A DNA stretch of 64,000 nucleotides from the NCBI RefSeq assembly GCF_009759685.1, contig NZ_CP046654.1, positions 2,294,001-2,358,000 of the forward strand, given 5' to 3'. The DNA is from Acinetobacter baumannii. GTDB taxonomy: Bacteria > Pseudomonadota > Gammaproteobacteria > Pseudomonadales > Moraxellaceae. Both the position numbers and the translations under genes were made by a program. The first letter of the stretch is position 1; each line of letters begins with the position of its first letter. The notes beneath the pieces are model-generated. The model was not told the origin of the DNA, searched no databases, and was given only the letters and a program-made list of their open reading frames with translations. Below, in pieces: positions 51,904 to 61,683 of the stretch.

Positions 51904-53100
51904 ATGAAAAAGACTTCATTGATCATGGCATTCATTGCACCGCTTACGCTGGGGGTAAGCGTCAATGCATTTGCAAAAGATTCATTGCTTGAATGGAAAA
52001 GTGATGATGGCACCGACTCATTAAAGTTAGGTGGGGTGGTTCGGTTAAATCAACGCTATGAAGATTGGGAAGGGCCAAACCGTGGTTTTGGTAAGCTCCA
52101 TTTTGATATTTTCAGGGTAGATCTCAAAGGAAAGTTTGATGATGCCTACATCAATGCCAGTTATATGTTTCAAGACCAACAGAAAACGTCTATTGAAAAA
52201 GCATATGTTGGCTATAACCTGGATGCCAATAACAGCATTGAAGCAGGTCTGGTTTATAAGCCTTTTACGATTTATCCCTATCCACAAAATGGTTGGACTT
52301 ACCATATTCCATTCTTTTTAGGTTATGGCAACAATATTGCACCGGGGATTAACTGGAATTATCACGACAAAGATTGGGATTTAAAACTGGGTTATTACCC
52401 ACAAATGTTAGAGACGAATTTGCGTTATTCCCCTGAAAGTGCAACTTATGATGACTTGGCTGGAAATGCATTTCCATCTCAAAAAGCCTATCAAAATGAA
52501 AAACGCAATCAGGTGAATACCCGTATTGTTCGCAAGTTAGAAACTGATTTTGGTAAACAAGAGTTTGGTGTATCGGGTGCAATTGCTCAGTTGCATAATG
52601 ATATTACCGATAAAGACGGCAAATATTATGCAGTCGGTTTGCACACCGAAAACAACTACAAACGCTTTAATTTACAAAGCTCGGTCATTCACTATCAGTA
52701 CGATGCTAAAAATCCAGATGGTGTAAATAGTGATATGACTTTGATGGGAGCAAACGGCCTTACACCTGCTTATTTCATTGCTTCGGAAGGTACGATTGCC
52801 AGTTTAAACCTTGCCTATACGTTGCCTGTCACCAATATGGGTAAGCTAAAATCCATTAAGTTTTATAATGACTATAGTTACCTTGATAAAAAACGTGATG
52901 ATTGGTCCGACTCGCAAATGAATACCACAGGGATGATGTTTATTGCTTCACCATTTATGGTTTGGGCAGATTATACGTGGGGTAAAAACTCTAACATTAT
53001 TGGTGGGGCAACCAACTCAACGGGTTATACCTCTGCAACTTCACCAAATAGTGATAAATGGTTATACCGTATTAACTTTAATATTGGGTTTACTTTCTAA
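51904..53100 (+). CDS. Outer membrane porin (OprO/OprP or carbohydrate-porin-like) of the catabolic cluster
   Basis: A 398-residue exported barrel. MKKTSLIMAFIAPLTLGVSV..AFA is the signal peptide. The mature protein starts with a coaxial strand set (SLKLGGVVRLNQRYEDWEG) and has periodic amphipathic strands with aromatic ends, for example DAYINASYMFQDQQKT and DLKLGYYPQML, ending IGFTF; a C-terminal Phe is the outer-membrane assembly signal. It resembles phosphate/carbohydrate-selective porins rather than OprD. It sits at the end of the aromatic cluster behind an attenuating terminator and paired hairpins, and probably admits the cluster's substrate to the periplasm. Confidence 0.87.
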   Translation: MKKTSLIMAFIAPLTLGVSVNAFAKDSLLEWKSDDGTDSLKLGGVVRLNQRYEDWEGPNRGFGKLHFDIFRVDLKGKFDDAYINASYMFQDQQKTSIEKAYVGYNLDANNSIEAGLVYKPFTIYPYPQNGWTYHIPFFLGYGNNIAPGINWNYHDKDWDLKLGYYPQMLETNLRYSPESATYDDLAGNAFPSQKAYQNEKRNQVNTRIVRKLETDFGKQEFGVSGAIAQLHNDITDKDGKYYAVGLHTENNYKRFNLQSSVIHYQYDAKNPDGVNSDMTLMGANGLTPAYFIASEGTIASLNLAYTLPVTNMGKLKSIKFYNDYSYLDKKRDDWSDSQMNTTGMMFIASPFMVWADYTWGKNSNIIGGATNSTGYTSATSPNSDKWLYRINFNIGFTF

Positions 53101-53114
53101 AATAAGTAGTATTA

Positions 53115-53143
53115 AAAAAACCACGCAATCGGCGTGGTTTTTT
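53115..53143. terminator. Terminator between porin and MHS transporter genes
   Basis: AAAAAACCACGC (53115-53126) pairs perfectly with GCGTGGTTTTTT (53132-53143) around a 5-nt loop, between convergent genes, T-runs both ways. Confidence 0.95.
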
Positions 53144-53162
53144 ATTTAATAAGTGAAAATTT

Positions 53163-54461
53163 TTAATACCTGTTTTTTTCAAACTTATTCCAAAACACAA
53201 AGGCAGTTACAAAGGCCAAAATGGTTAGCGCGAAAATATAATACATCGCACCAATATCACTATATTGGCTGAGCCAATGAACTAAAGGTAGCGTCATACC
53301 ACCAACAATTGCATACGATAAATTATAAGAAAATGAAATGCCCGAGAAGCGAACAGGCGCGGGGAACATTTTAACCATACTGCTCGACACCATGCCGACA
53401 GTACCTGAGCATAGACCTAACAACATATATAAACCAAAAATAGTTGAATGTGCCGCATGACCTAAACTGTTATAAAAAACTGCCGCTGTAAGTGCCACGG
53501 CAAGCGCACCGACCATCATGACTTTGCCACAGCCAAAACGGTCAGCAAAATAGCCTGCTAAAATACAGCCCACCATTTGCATGACAATGGCTGCACTTTG
53601 CATTTCAAAAGTCTGTGCGCGCTCAAAGCCAAATGAACCAATCAACAAATTTGGCATGGCTAAAATCACCACCACCACACATCCCGTTAAAAACCATGTA
53701 AATAACATGCCAATTGCAACGGCTGTTTTATGCGTTTTTAAGACTTGTTTTACAGGCATTTCTTTAGAAATTTCTTTACGGGCCTGCATGGCTTTAAACA
53801 CAGGGGTTTCTTTCAAATACGTTCTTAAATAAAGTGCAACGAGTCCAAAAATACCACCCACAATGAAAGGAATACGCCACGCCCAGTCATGGATTTGTCC
53901 TTCACTAAAATTCAGTGAAATCCATAGAGACATCAGTGCGCCTAGTAAAATTCCTAAAGACAGCCCAGCGGTGAGTAAACCATTTGCCAGTCCGATTTTT
54001 CTTTCAGGTACATGTTCAGACACAAATGTCCACGCGGCTGGAATTTCCCCCCCAATTGCAATACCTTGCACCATACGCATGAGTAATAAAAGTAGCGGTG
54101 CCAAATATCCGATATTTTCAAAAGTGGGCAAAATCCCGATAAACAGGGTAGGCAGCGCCATCAGCAAAATAGAAAGCGAAAATAGTTTTTTACGCCCCAC
54201 CAAATCACCAAAATGGGCCATGACAACCCCGCCTAAGGGCCTAAAAAAATAACCTGCTGCAAAAATGCCGTAAGTATTGAGCATGGCCCAAAACGGACTA
54301 AGCGTACTTGGGAAAAAGAGGTCGGAAATGATCTTGGCGTAAAACACATAAATCACAAAATCGTAAAACTCTAAAGCTCCACCCAATGAAGAAAGGGCAA
54401 GGGTTCGTTTATCTTCTTTATTAAGATAGTTCGCGTCCTGCAAAGTTAATTCCTGATCCAT
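53163..54461 (-). CDS. MFS transporter, metabolite:H+ symporter (MHS) type
   Basis: A 432-residue MFS protein. GGALEFYDFVIYVFYA in TM1 with the F-Y-D-F element is the MHS signature (ProP, KgtP, ShiA). GVVMAHFGDLVGRKKLF is the A-motif loop and RMVQGIAIGGEIPAAWTFVSEHVPERK contains the G-x-x-x-G-G-E motif of TM4/5 (residues ~131-157). The gene is convergent with the porin gene, separated by a bidirectional terminator, and followed upstream by a ~230-base gap to the def gene, so it is its own unit. It could import another substrate or intermediate of the catabolic cluster, or be unrelated. Confidence 0.9.
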   Translation of the reverse strand: MDQELTLQDANYLNKEDKRTLALSSLGGALEFYDFVIYVFYAKIISDLFFPSTLSPFWAMLNTYGIFAAGYFFRPLGGVVMAHFGDLVGRKKLFSLSILLMALPTLFIGILPTFENIGYLAPLLLLLMRMVQGIAIGGEIPAAWTFVSEHVPERKIGLANGLLTAGLSLGILLGALMSLWISLNFSEGQIHDWAWRIPFIVGGIFGLVALYLRTYLKETPVFKAMQARKEISKEMPVKQVLKTHKTAVAIGMLFTWFLTGCVVVVILAMPNLLIGSFGFERAQTFEMQSAAIVMQMVGCILAGYFADRFGCGKVMMVGALAVALTAAVFYNSLGHAAHSTIFGLYMLLGLCSGTVGMVSSSMVKMFPAPVRFSGISFSYNLSYAIVGGMTLPLVHWLSQYSDIGAMYYIFALTILAFVTAFVFWNKFEKNRY

Positions 54462-54695
54462 TTTTTACTTAATTGTTGTAATTGAAGTTTGGATATTAAT
54501 GGAAAAGTGAAATAAAAGTAAATGGAGGAAATTTGTTCTATAGGGTAACGCCGATAGGACTTACGCAGATCAAAAAGCTTTAAAACAAAAAACACTTTAG
54601 ATAAAACAAAAACAGATGTAGGAATGACTTTTCTTTTGGGGCGTTCAGCGACACAATAAAACTTGTCATAGCTAGTTTAATAAGAGATTCAAAGG

Positions 54696-55178
54696 ATGAG
54701 TGTGGTTTTACCTGTCGCGAAGCGTGGTGAAGATATTTTAAAACTAATTGCGGCTCCTGTTTCGGCAAATGAGTTAAACAGTAATTGGCTTTATCAGCTT
54801 GCTGATGCTATGCATGCAACCATGCTTGAGCGCAATGGAGTAGGGATTGCTGCACCGCAAGTTTATATCTCTAAACGCGTTATTATTGTGGCTTCTCGAC
54901 CAAATCCACGTTATCCGGATGCGCCTGAAATGAATGCTGTGGTCATGGTAAATCCAGAAATTTTAGAATTTTCGAGTGAAATGTGTTTGGGTGAAGAAGG
55001 CTGCTTAAGTGTACCGGATGAGCGTGGACAAGTTGAACGTGCAGAAATGGTCAAGGTGAAATACTTAACACTTCAGGGTGAAACAGTTGAAACAATTTTT
55101 CACGGTTTTCCTGCTCGTATTGTTCAACACGAGGTCGATCATTTAGATGGAATCTTGTTTGTAGAAAGAATAAGCTAA
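54696..55178 (+). CDS. def: Peptide deformylase
   Basis: A 160-residue Def. All three family motifs are intact: GVGIAAPQV (motif 1), EGCLSVP (motif 2 with the metal Cys) and QHEVDHLDG (motif 3, H-E-x-x-H). It removes the formyl group from nascent N-termini using Fe(II) or Zn. It is not in the usual def-fmt pair here, so it is probably a second, non-essential copy; Acinetobacter genomes commonly have more than one. It is monocistronic. No SD stronger than AAAGGA is seen ahead of the ATG. Confidence 0.93.
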   Translation: MSVVLPVAKRGEDILKLIAAPVSANELNSNWLYQLADAMHATMLERNGVGIAAPQVYISKRVIIVASRPNPRYPDAPEMNAVVMVNPEILEFSSEMCLGEEGCLSVPDERGQVERAEMVKVKYLTLQGETVETIFHGFPARIVQHEVDHLDGILFVERIS

Positions 55179-55356
55179 TCTTCAGTTTAAAGTTTTGAAA
55201 AACCTATAATGACCTTGAAATAAATAAGAGAACGGAATTAAAATATTTATATCGTGATTTTTAACTCATTACAAAAGATATAATTTTAATATTATCAGCA
55301 GGTTGTGCTGAAATTTTGCGCGATGTTGTAAATCTCCTCATTTAAGGTTACTGACC

Positions 55357-56679
55357 ATGAAAACCCCTCTCCCAGATTATTTGGCAAATGTTATAGAAGC
55401 CTGTGACATCGATAACAGCGGTCATCTCGCCGATTATATTCCTGAGTTGGCCAATGCAAATCCAAATCGATTAGCTCTAGCAATGTCTACGGTAGATGGT
55501 GAAATTTATTCGGTCGGCGATGATGATGTTGAATTCACCATACAATCAATTTCTAAACCTTTTGTGTATGCTTATGTTTTACAACAACTTGGCATTGATG
55601 CGGTACTTGCGAAAGTAGGGGTAGAGCCTTCGGGAGAAGCCTTCAATGAAATTTCATTAGGTAAAGACGGACGTCCGAAAAACCCGATGATCAACTCTGG
55701 CGCAATTACGACACATTCCTTAATTCAGGTTAAACATGGTTTACATAGCGCAGAAATTCTACGCCGTTTTATGAGCGAGCTTGCAGGTCGCGAATTAAGT
55801 TTTGATGAGTCTGTTTATGATTCGGAAGTCAAAACAGCCTACCGTAATCTTTCGATCGGTTATATGTTGCGCACGGTGGGGATTTTGGAAACTGACCCTG
55901 TCGATATTGTGAATGGTTACATTCGTCAATGTGCGATCATGGTTACAGTTAAAGATTTGGTACGTATGGGCAGTGTACTTGCCAATGGTGGGGTTGACCC
56001 TAAAACTGGAAAACGATTACTGAACCGATCTGTAGTGAGACAAGTGCTCAGTGTCATGATGAGCTGTGGTATGTATGATGCCGCGGGTGACTGGCTTTCA
56101 ACTGTCGGTATTCCTGCTAAAAGTGGTGTAGCAGGCGGTATTTTGGGTGTGCTGCCGGGTCAAGTTAGTATTGCTGCTTTTTCACCTCGACTAGATGAGC
56201 ACGGTCATAGTGTTCGAGGAATCGATATTTTAGAGCGATTATCTCGTGATATGGGATTACATCTCATGGAAGGTACGCCTTCTGCACAGACCATTGTACA
56301 AAGTCATTACCGTACTGGGAAAGACGCATCATTGAGTGTGTATGTGCTTCGAGGGGTATTGAAATTTACCGAAGCTGAAATGTTGTTGCGTATTTTACAA
56401 GACGAGACCACTGACCAAAGCACAATCGTGATTGATTTAACCCAAATTTCACTTATCCATGATGTGGGTAAACGTATGTTCTTAGAAGGGGTAGATCGTC
56501 TCATTGATGATGGTCATACCCTTGTTTTGGTTGATCCTGAACAGCGCCTAGATCATGCGAGAACAGCTAAAGATCGAGAACTTCATGTTTATCATGATTT
56601 CGATGATTTATTAGAAAAGCATGAGATCCGCTCTAAAAAAAAGACTTATAGCGACATCGCAGCACTTCTAAACTGCTGA
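55357..56679 (+). CDS. glsA: Glutaminase A fused to a C-terminal STAS domain
   Basis: A 440-residue protein, longer than the ~305-310 of a plain bacterial glutaminase. Residues 1-~305 have the beta-lactamase-like glutaminase fold: FTIQSISKPFVYAYVL with the catalytic S-x-x-K, GRPKNPMINSGAI with the conserved N-S-G, and KSGVAGGILGVLPGQ. Residues ~335-430 form a STAS-like domain, with TIVIDLTQISLIHDVGKRMF and HTLVLVDPEQRL. Glutaminase converts glutamine to glutamate and ammonia; the STAS part may sense a nucleotide or partner. The 3' end overlaps the convergent AraC gene by 34 bases. Confidence 0.9.
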   Translation: MKTPLPDYLANVIEACDIDNSGHLADYIPELANANPNRLALAMSTVDGEIYSVGDDDVEFTIQSISKPFVYAYVLQQLGIDAVLAKVGVEPSGEAFNEISLGKDGRPKNPMINSGAITTHSLIQVKHGLHSAEILRRFMSELAGRELSFDESVYDSEVKTAYRNLSIGYMLRTVGILETDPVDIVNGYIRQCAIMVTVKDLVRMGSVLANGGVDPKTGKRLLNRSVVRQVLSVMMSCGMYDAAGDWLSTVGIPAKSGVAGGILGVLPGQVSIAAFSPRLDEHGHSVRGIDILERLSRDMGLHLMEGTPSAQTIVQSHYRTGKDASLSVYVLRGVLKFTEAEMLLRILQDETTDQSTIVIDLTQISLIHDVGKRMFLEGVDRLIDDGHTLVLVDPEQRLDHARTAKDRELHVYHDFDDLLEKHEIRSKKKTYSDIAALLNC

Positions 56680-57434
56680 GGTGTTTTACCTAGATGTCGC
56701 TTAAACATCGCACTGAACGCGCTGGGGTTGGTATACCCCAGTGACTCTGAAATTTGAGCAATAGATTCGCCATTCGCAATTTTACTCAAGGCAAGTGCAA
56801 TATGCATTTGCTGTACCCATGCCCGATAAGATAGCCCTGTTTCTTTCTGGAACATACGCATTAAAGTTCTAGAGCTCGCGCCAATATCATCAGCCCAATC
56901 TGTTAAATCTTTTGAACTGTCAGGCGTATGTAATAACTCTTGGCAAATTTTTAAGAGTCTTTTGTCTTTCGGCCACGGTATCTGGATAGGCAACAAATTG
57001 GCCCGATGTATTTCTTCAAAAATCAAAATTTGTAAAGAACGGGAAAGCTCTTGAGAGGTTGCTGTATTTGGAGTTTCCTCTCGTTCAATTTCATTTAAAC
57101 GTATTAAAAGCTCATGCAACAGGTTGCTTACTCGAATAATAAAACAATGTTGCCCCATTAGAGCGGCTGCATTTACTTCAACCAACGCCGTATTTAACTT
57201 CACGTGACTCAGTGAAATGACACTGTGCTCTACATTTGCCGGAATCCATAACGCACACATAGGTGGCACAATCCACACATGATTAGGTGTAAACACCTGA
57301 ATGTTGCCAGTGGACGCATATAAAAACTGTGCACGTGTATGTGTGTGGGTAGGCGTAATTTCTCGGTAAGAATGTTCAGAAGAGAGTCCAATCACAAGTT
57401 CAGACAAATCAGACTGAATAAGAGAATCGGACAT
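56646..57434 (-). CDS. AraC-family transcriptional regulator
   Basis: A 262-residue AraC/XylS protein. The N-terminal cupin-like sensor has ITPTHTHTRAQFLYASTG and WIVPPMCALWIPANVEHSV. The C-terminal ~100 residues carry two HTHs, with DLTDWADDIGASSRTLMRMFQKETGLSYRAWVQQ (residues ~168-201, key A-S-S-R-T-L-x-R-x-F) and SLGYTNPSAFSAMFKRHLGKTPQQFR. The N-terminal sensor fold matches regulators next to efflux genes. It is divergent from the Fsr-like MFS pump across a 106-base gap with a long inverted repeat, and its 3' end overlaps the glutaminase gene. Confidence 0.9.
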   Translation of the reverse strand: MSDSLIQSDLSELVIGLSSEHSYREITPTHTHTRAQFLYASTGNIQVFTPNHVWIVPPMCALWIPANVEHSVISLSHVKLNTALVEVNAAALMGQHCFIIRVSNLLHELLIRLNEIEREETPNTATSQELSRSLQILIFEEIHRANLLPIQIPWPKDKRLLKICQELLHTPDSSKDLTDWADDIGASSRTLMRMFQKETGLSYRAWVQQMHIALALSKIANGESIAQISESLGYTNPSAFSAMFKRHLGKTPQQFRSAAMSL

Positions 57435-57446
57435 AAATTATCCTAA

Positions 57447-57499
57447 AAATTGTCACTTATACGATGATTATTGGAAGATAACTTTATAAGCGACAATTT
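57447..57499. promoter_or_regulatory. Long inverted repeat in the AraC/MFS divergent region
   Basis: Arms at 57447-57461 (AAATTGTCACTTATA) and 57485-57499 (TATAAGCGACAATTT) match as inverted copies with one mismatch, separated by 23 bases. It is the obvious candidate operator for the AraC protein, controlling both directions. Confidence 0.55.
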
Positions 57500-57540
57500 A
57501 CAATAAGCATCTCATTTAAAAATATTGGAGTTTTTCAGGT

Positions 57541-58761
57541 ATGACGTCTTCAATACAATTGAAAGATGGTATTGCCAATACCGTTGCAAATGATCAGTCT
57601 CAAGGAATGATTATTAAAATTGTAGGCGCCGTGGCGGTTGCGCATTTACTGAATGATTTAATTCAGGCAGTGCTACCAGCTATCTATCCAATGCTAAAAG
57701 CAAACTTTTCGCTGAGTTTTGCGGAGGTTGGCCTGATTTCGTTTGTATATCAAATTACAGGCTCGCTGCTACAGCCTTGGATTGGACTTTATACCGATAA
57801 ACATCCAAAACCGTATCTTCTCCCACTCGGAATGGTCGTCACATTCTGCGGCATTATCTTGTTGGCATTTTCACCAAGTTTTGCTGTGTTGTTATGTGCA
57901 TCTGCATTGATTGGGGTAGGGTCTGCCACCTTTCATCCAGAAGCTTCACGTGTGGCGCGTATGGCATCGGGTGGGCGCTTCGGTACAGCTCAGTCGACTT
58001 TCCAAGTGGGCGGAAACACAGGTACTGCCATTGGCCCATTATTAGCAGCGTTATTAATTGTTCCATTTGGACAGCATGCAGTTGCGGGCTTGGTGATATT
58101 TGCACTTTTAGCGATTTGGGTTTTATTTGGTGTAAGCCGCTGGACAGTAAACCATGCTAAAAGTCAGGTGGTTACACGTGCTACGCAAGCACATACCAAA
58201 TTGCATGGCCGTAAGCTCATTATCGCCTTGGGCACAATTAGTGTATTAATGTTTGCTAAATTTACTTACATTGCCAGCATTAGTAACTATTTTACTTTTT
58301 ATTTAATTCAAAAGTTCCATATTAGTATTCAAACAGCTCAATTACACTTATTTGCCTTTTTGGCAGCTGTGGCTGTAGGTACATTTGCGGGTGGCCCAAT
58401 TGGCGATAAGATTGGCCGTAAAGCTGTGATCTGGGTTTCATTTGTTGGCATGGCGCCGTTTGCATTAATGATGCCATATGCAAACTTGTTTTGGACAACG
58501 GTTTTCTCAATTATTGCAGGTTTGGTGTTGTCATCTGCTTTTGCAGCGATGGTGGTTTATGCACAAGAAGCTGTTCCGGGCCGTGTGGGAATGATTGCAG
58601 GTTTAATGTTTGGTCTTATGTTTGGGGTAAGTGGTATTGCCGCAGCGGGGCTAGGGCATTTAGCGGATATTAACGGCATTGAATGGGTATTTGGTTTATG
58701 TTCATTGTTGCCATTACTTGGTTTTGCAACGGCACTTTTACCAAACACAAAAGTTAAATAA
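57541..58761 (+). CDS. MFS efflux transporter, fosmidomycin-resistance (Fsr)-like
   Basis: A 406-residue MFS protein with 12 membrane segments. VAVAHLLNDLIQAVLPAIYPMLK in TM1 (H-x-x-x-D near residue 35) and FQVGGNTGTAIGPLLAAL in TM5 (G-G-N-x-G-x-A-x-G-P) are signatures of the Fsr family, as is SATFHPEASRVARMAS, where H-P-E-A is conserved. Fsr exports fosmidomycin and likely other small compounds. It is divergently paired with an AraC regulator and closed by its own terminator, a typical inducible pump layout. Natural substrate unknown. Confidence 0.9.
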   Translation: MTSSIQLKDGIANTVANDQSQGMIIKIVGAVAVAHLLNDLIQAVLPAIYPMLKANFSLSFAEVGLISFVYQITGSLLQPWIGLYTDKHPKPYLLPLGMVVTFCGIILLAFSPSFAVLLCASALIGVGSATFHPEASRVARMASGGRFGTAQSTFQVGGNTGTAIGPLLAALLIVPFGQHAVAGLVIFALLAIWVLFGVSRWTVNHAKSQVVTRATQAHTKLHGRKLIIALGTISVLMFAKFTYIASISNYFTFYLIQKFHISIQTAQLHLFAFLAAVAVGTFAGGPIGDKIGRKAVIWVSFVGMAPFALMMPYANLFWTTVFSIIAGLVLSSAFAAMVVYAQEAVPGRVGMIAGLMFGLMFGVSGIAAAGLGHLADINGIEWVFGLCSLLPLLGFATALLPNTKVK

Positions 58762-58764
58762 ATG

Positions 58765-58800
58765 AAAAGACTCTCAGCCATATTCAGCTGAGAGTCTTTT
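58765..58800. terminator. Bidirectional terminator between Fsr-like and mutarotase genes
   Basis: AAAAGACTCTCAGC (58765-58778) pairs perfectly with GCTGAGAGTCTTTT (58787-58800) around an 8-nt loop, a 14-bp stem between convergent genes. Confidence 0.95.
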
Positions 58801-58828
58801 TAATATGAACATATCCTCATTAGAAAGA

Positions 58829-59983
<1,155 letters not shown>

Positions 59984-60165
59984 CTATTTTGTAATAGTAA
60001 GACTGGATGAATATAAGATTGATTTTTCATCTTTTTAAAGAGGTTTTTATTATATATAGTGTTAATAATAATCGATCAGTTAATGCTGAGTACTGAACAG
60101 CCGATACCATTTACGGTTATAAACAAATTAATTTTATTAGCAAACTTCAGCAGTAAGCTATTTTT

Positions 60166-60612
60166 ATGAATCATCTTAATTCAATTTTAAAATTTTCGCT
60201 TGATATAAATAGTCTCTCGTTTGATGTAGACAGCCAACACATTCACCTTGAGCAGGGCTTAGGTTTTGTTGGTTCAAAAAGTATCGGTCATGGTGTTATT
60301 GATGAGCTTGCGATTGAAAAGATGATTTATTTTATTGAAGAAATCATAGAGTCGCAGCCACTCAGAAATCTCAATATAAATGGTGTAGCCGTTACGGCTG
60401 ATACCGCCATGGCACAACTCAGTGAGTTATTTTTTAGTGCTAAAAAGCAAATCAGCCGTACTGAGCTTGAGCATGGATTTAATCATTTTATTGAGCGTTT
60501 GAGTTACTACACGAATCAAGTAGCTCCAGATCAGGTTTATGTTTTTACCTACTTTGTATTTATTCGAGAGATGATGCATCACTTACGAGTTGAGCAAATT
60601 CAGATCATTTAA
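60166..60612 (+). CDS. Conserved-looking hypothetical protein
   Basis: A 148-residue soluble protein, MNHLNSILKFSLDINSLSFD..., with no signal peptide or membrane segment. It is mostly helical in the second half (ELAIEKMIYFIEEII, SRTELEHGFNHFIERLSYY). I do not recognise the family or any catalytic motif. It is convergent with the LysR gene with 11 bases between the stops and no clear terminator. The ATG has no strong SD. Codon use resembles its neighbours, which supports a real gene. Confidence 0.6.
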   Translation: MNHLNSILKFSLDINSLSFDVDSQHIHLEQGLGFVGSKSIGHGVIDELAIEKMIYFIEEIIESQPLRNLNINGVAVTADTAMAQLSELFFSAKKQISRTELEHGFNHFIERLSYYTNQVAPDQVYVFTYFVFIREMMHHLRVEQIQII

Positions 60613-60623
60613 GAAATGATTTC

Positions 60624-61529
60624 TCAGCTTGCCAATTCATCTTGAATCCAGTTTAAAAATAGCTCAATTTTAGGAATAAATTGGTGGGTTCGTGGATATA
60701 CCAAGTGATGAGCAGAGATTGGAATCGATAGCTCATCTGCAAAAACTCTAACCAACTTTCCAGATTCTAAGTAATTTTGAGTGAGTAAATTACTTTCTAA
60801 AACAAAACCTAGCCCGTGTGTGGCTGCCTCAAGTGACATATAAGAGCGGTCAAAACTCAAAGTGTAGGGAAATTCAGGAATGCTTAAACCCTGATGGGCA
60901 AACCATTGGGGCCAAGTCACTAAGGTTGAACGCGATAAAATCAGATCTTTCTTTAATAAATCTTGAGGTTTATGCACAGGACTACGTTCCAGTAGCTTAG
61001 GGGACGCAAGCACTTCAAGCTTTTCATTACGAATGGTTCTGATTTCTACCCCTGTCCAGTTGGGTAAACCATGACGAATATCAATATCGATCTTATCGCG
61101 GGTAAAGTGCAAATTTTCATACGAACACGATAGGTTAACCTGAATCATGGGGAACTTTTCTTTAAATGATTCAAGGCGAGGGAGTAACCAAAGTAAACCA
61201 AAACTTGGGGATGAATGAATATATAAACTGTCTTTAGGGCTTTTATCGGCAGCTTTTTCTGTGGCTAACATCAGATTATGCAAAATGGTGGTGACATCTT
61301 GAAAATAGCGTTCACCTGAAGGAGTAAGTGTCACACCACGGGCACCACGAATAAATAAACTCTGCCCAATCATTTCTTCAAGCTTAGCAATTTGATGGCT
61401 CACTGCCGAAGGGGTGAGATTTAAATTCTCTGCTGCCTTAGCAACATTGCCGAAACGGGCGGTTTGTTCAAAAGCCTGTAATGTTTTAATTGAGGGCATT
61501 TGGTTGAAATTGTTTTCACTACTATCCAT
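60624..61529 (-). CDS. LysR-family regulator, GcvA-like
   Basis: A 301-residue LTTR. MPSIKTLQAFEQTARFGNVAKAAENLNLTPSAVSHQIAKLE (residues ~11-51, key parts A-A-E-x-L-x-x-T-P-S-A-V-S-H-Q-I) is the HTH, followed by GQSLFIRGARGVTLTPSGERY. The effector domain includes SLYIHSSPSFGLLWLLPRL, with the family W-L-L-P-R-L, as in GcvA/AmpR-type members. It is divergent from the SDR-MFS-transketolase genes over a 154-base gap with a perfect dyad. Inferred role: their regulator. Confidence 0.88.
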   Translation of the reverse strand: MDSSENNFNQMPSIKTLQAFEQTARFGNVAKAAENLNLTPSAVSHQIAKLEEMIGQSLFIRGARGVTLTPSGERYFQDVTTILHNLMLATEKAADKSPKDSLYIHSSPSFGLLWLLPRLESFKEKFPMIQVNLSCSYENLHFTRDKIDIDIRHGLPNWTGVEIRTIRNEKLEVLASPKLLERSPVHKPQDLLKKDLILSRSTLVTWPQWFAHQGLSIPEFPYTLSFDRSYMSLEAATHGLGFVLESNLLTQNYLESGKLVRVFADELSIPISAHHLVYPRTHQFIPKIELFLNWIQDELAS

Positions 61530-61573
61530 GAAATGATCCGTTTTTATCCCTAAAACTTATTTGAAAATAGCAT

Positions 61574-61596
61574 AGGCATGAATTTTTTTCATGCCT
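61574..61596. promoter_or_regulatory. Perfect 23-bp dyad in the LysR/SDR divergent region
   Basis: AGGCATGAA (61574-61582) and TTCATGCCT (61588-61596) are perfect inverted arms with a T5 centre, 45 bases from the LysR start and 88 from the SDR start. Candidate operator; a small LysR-mRNA hairpin is the alternative. Confidence 0.5.
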
Positions 61597-61683
61597 TGTT
61601 GAATTCGACATGATTGCTGGGCTTTGTGAAAAAAGGGATTCTAAGTCAGAACTCAGGAAATAAAGCGTAAAAGAGGATTCAAC

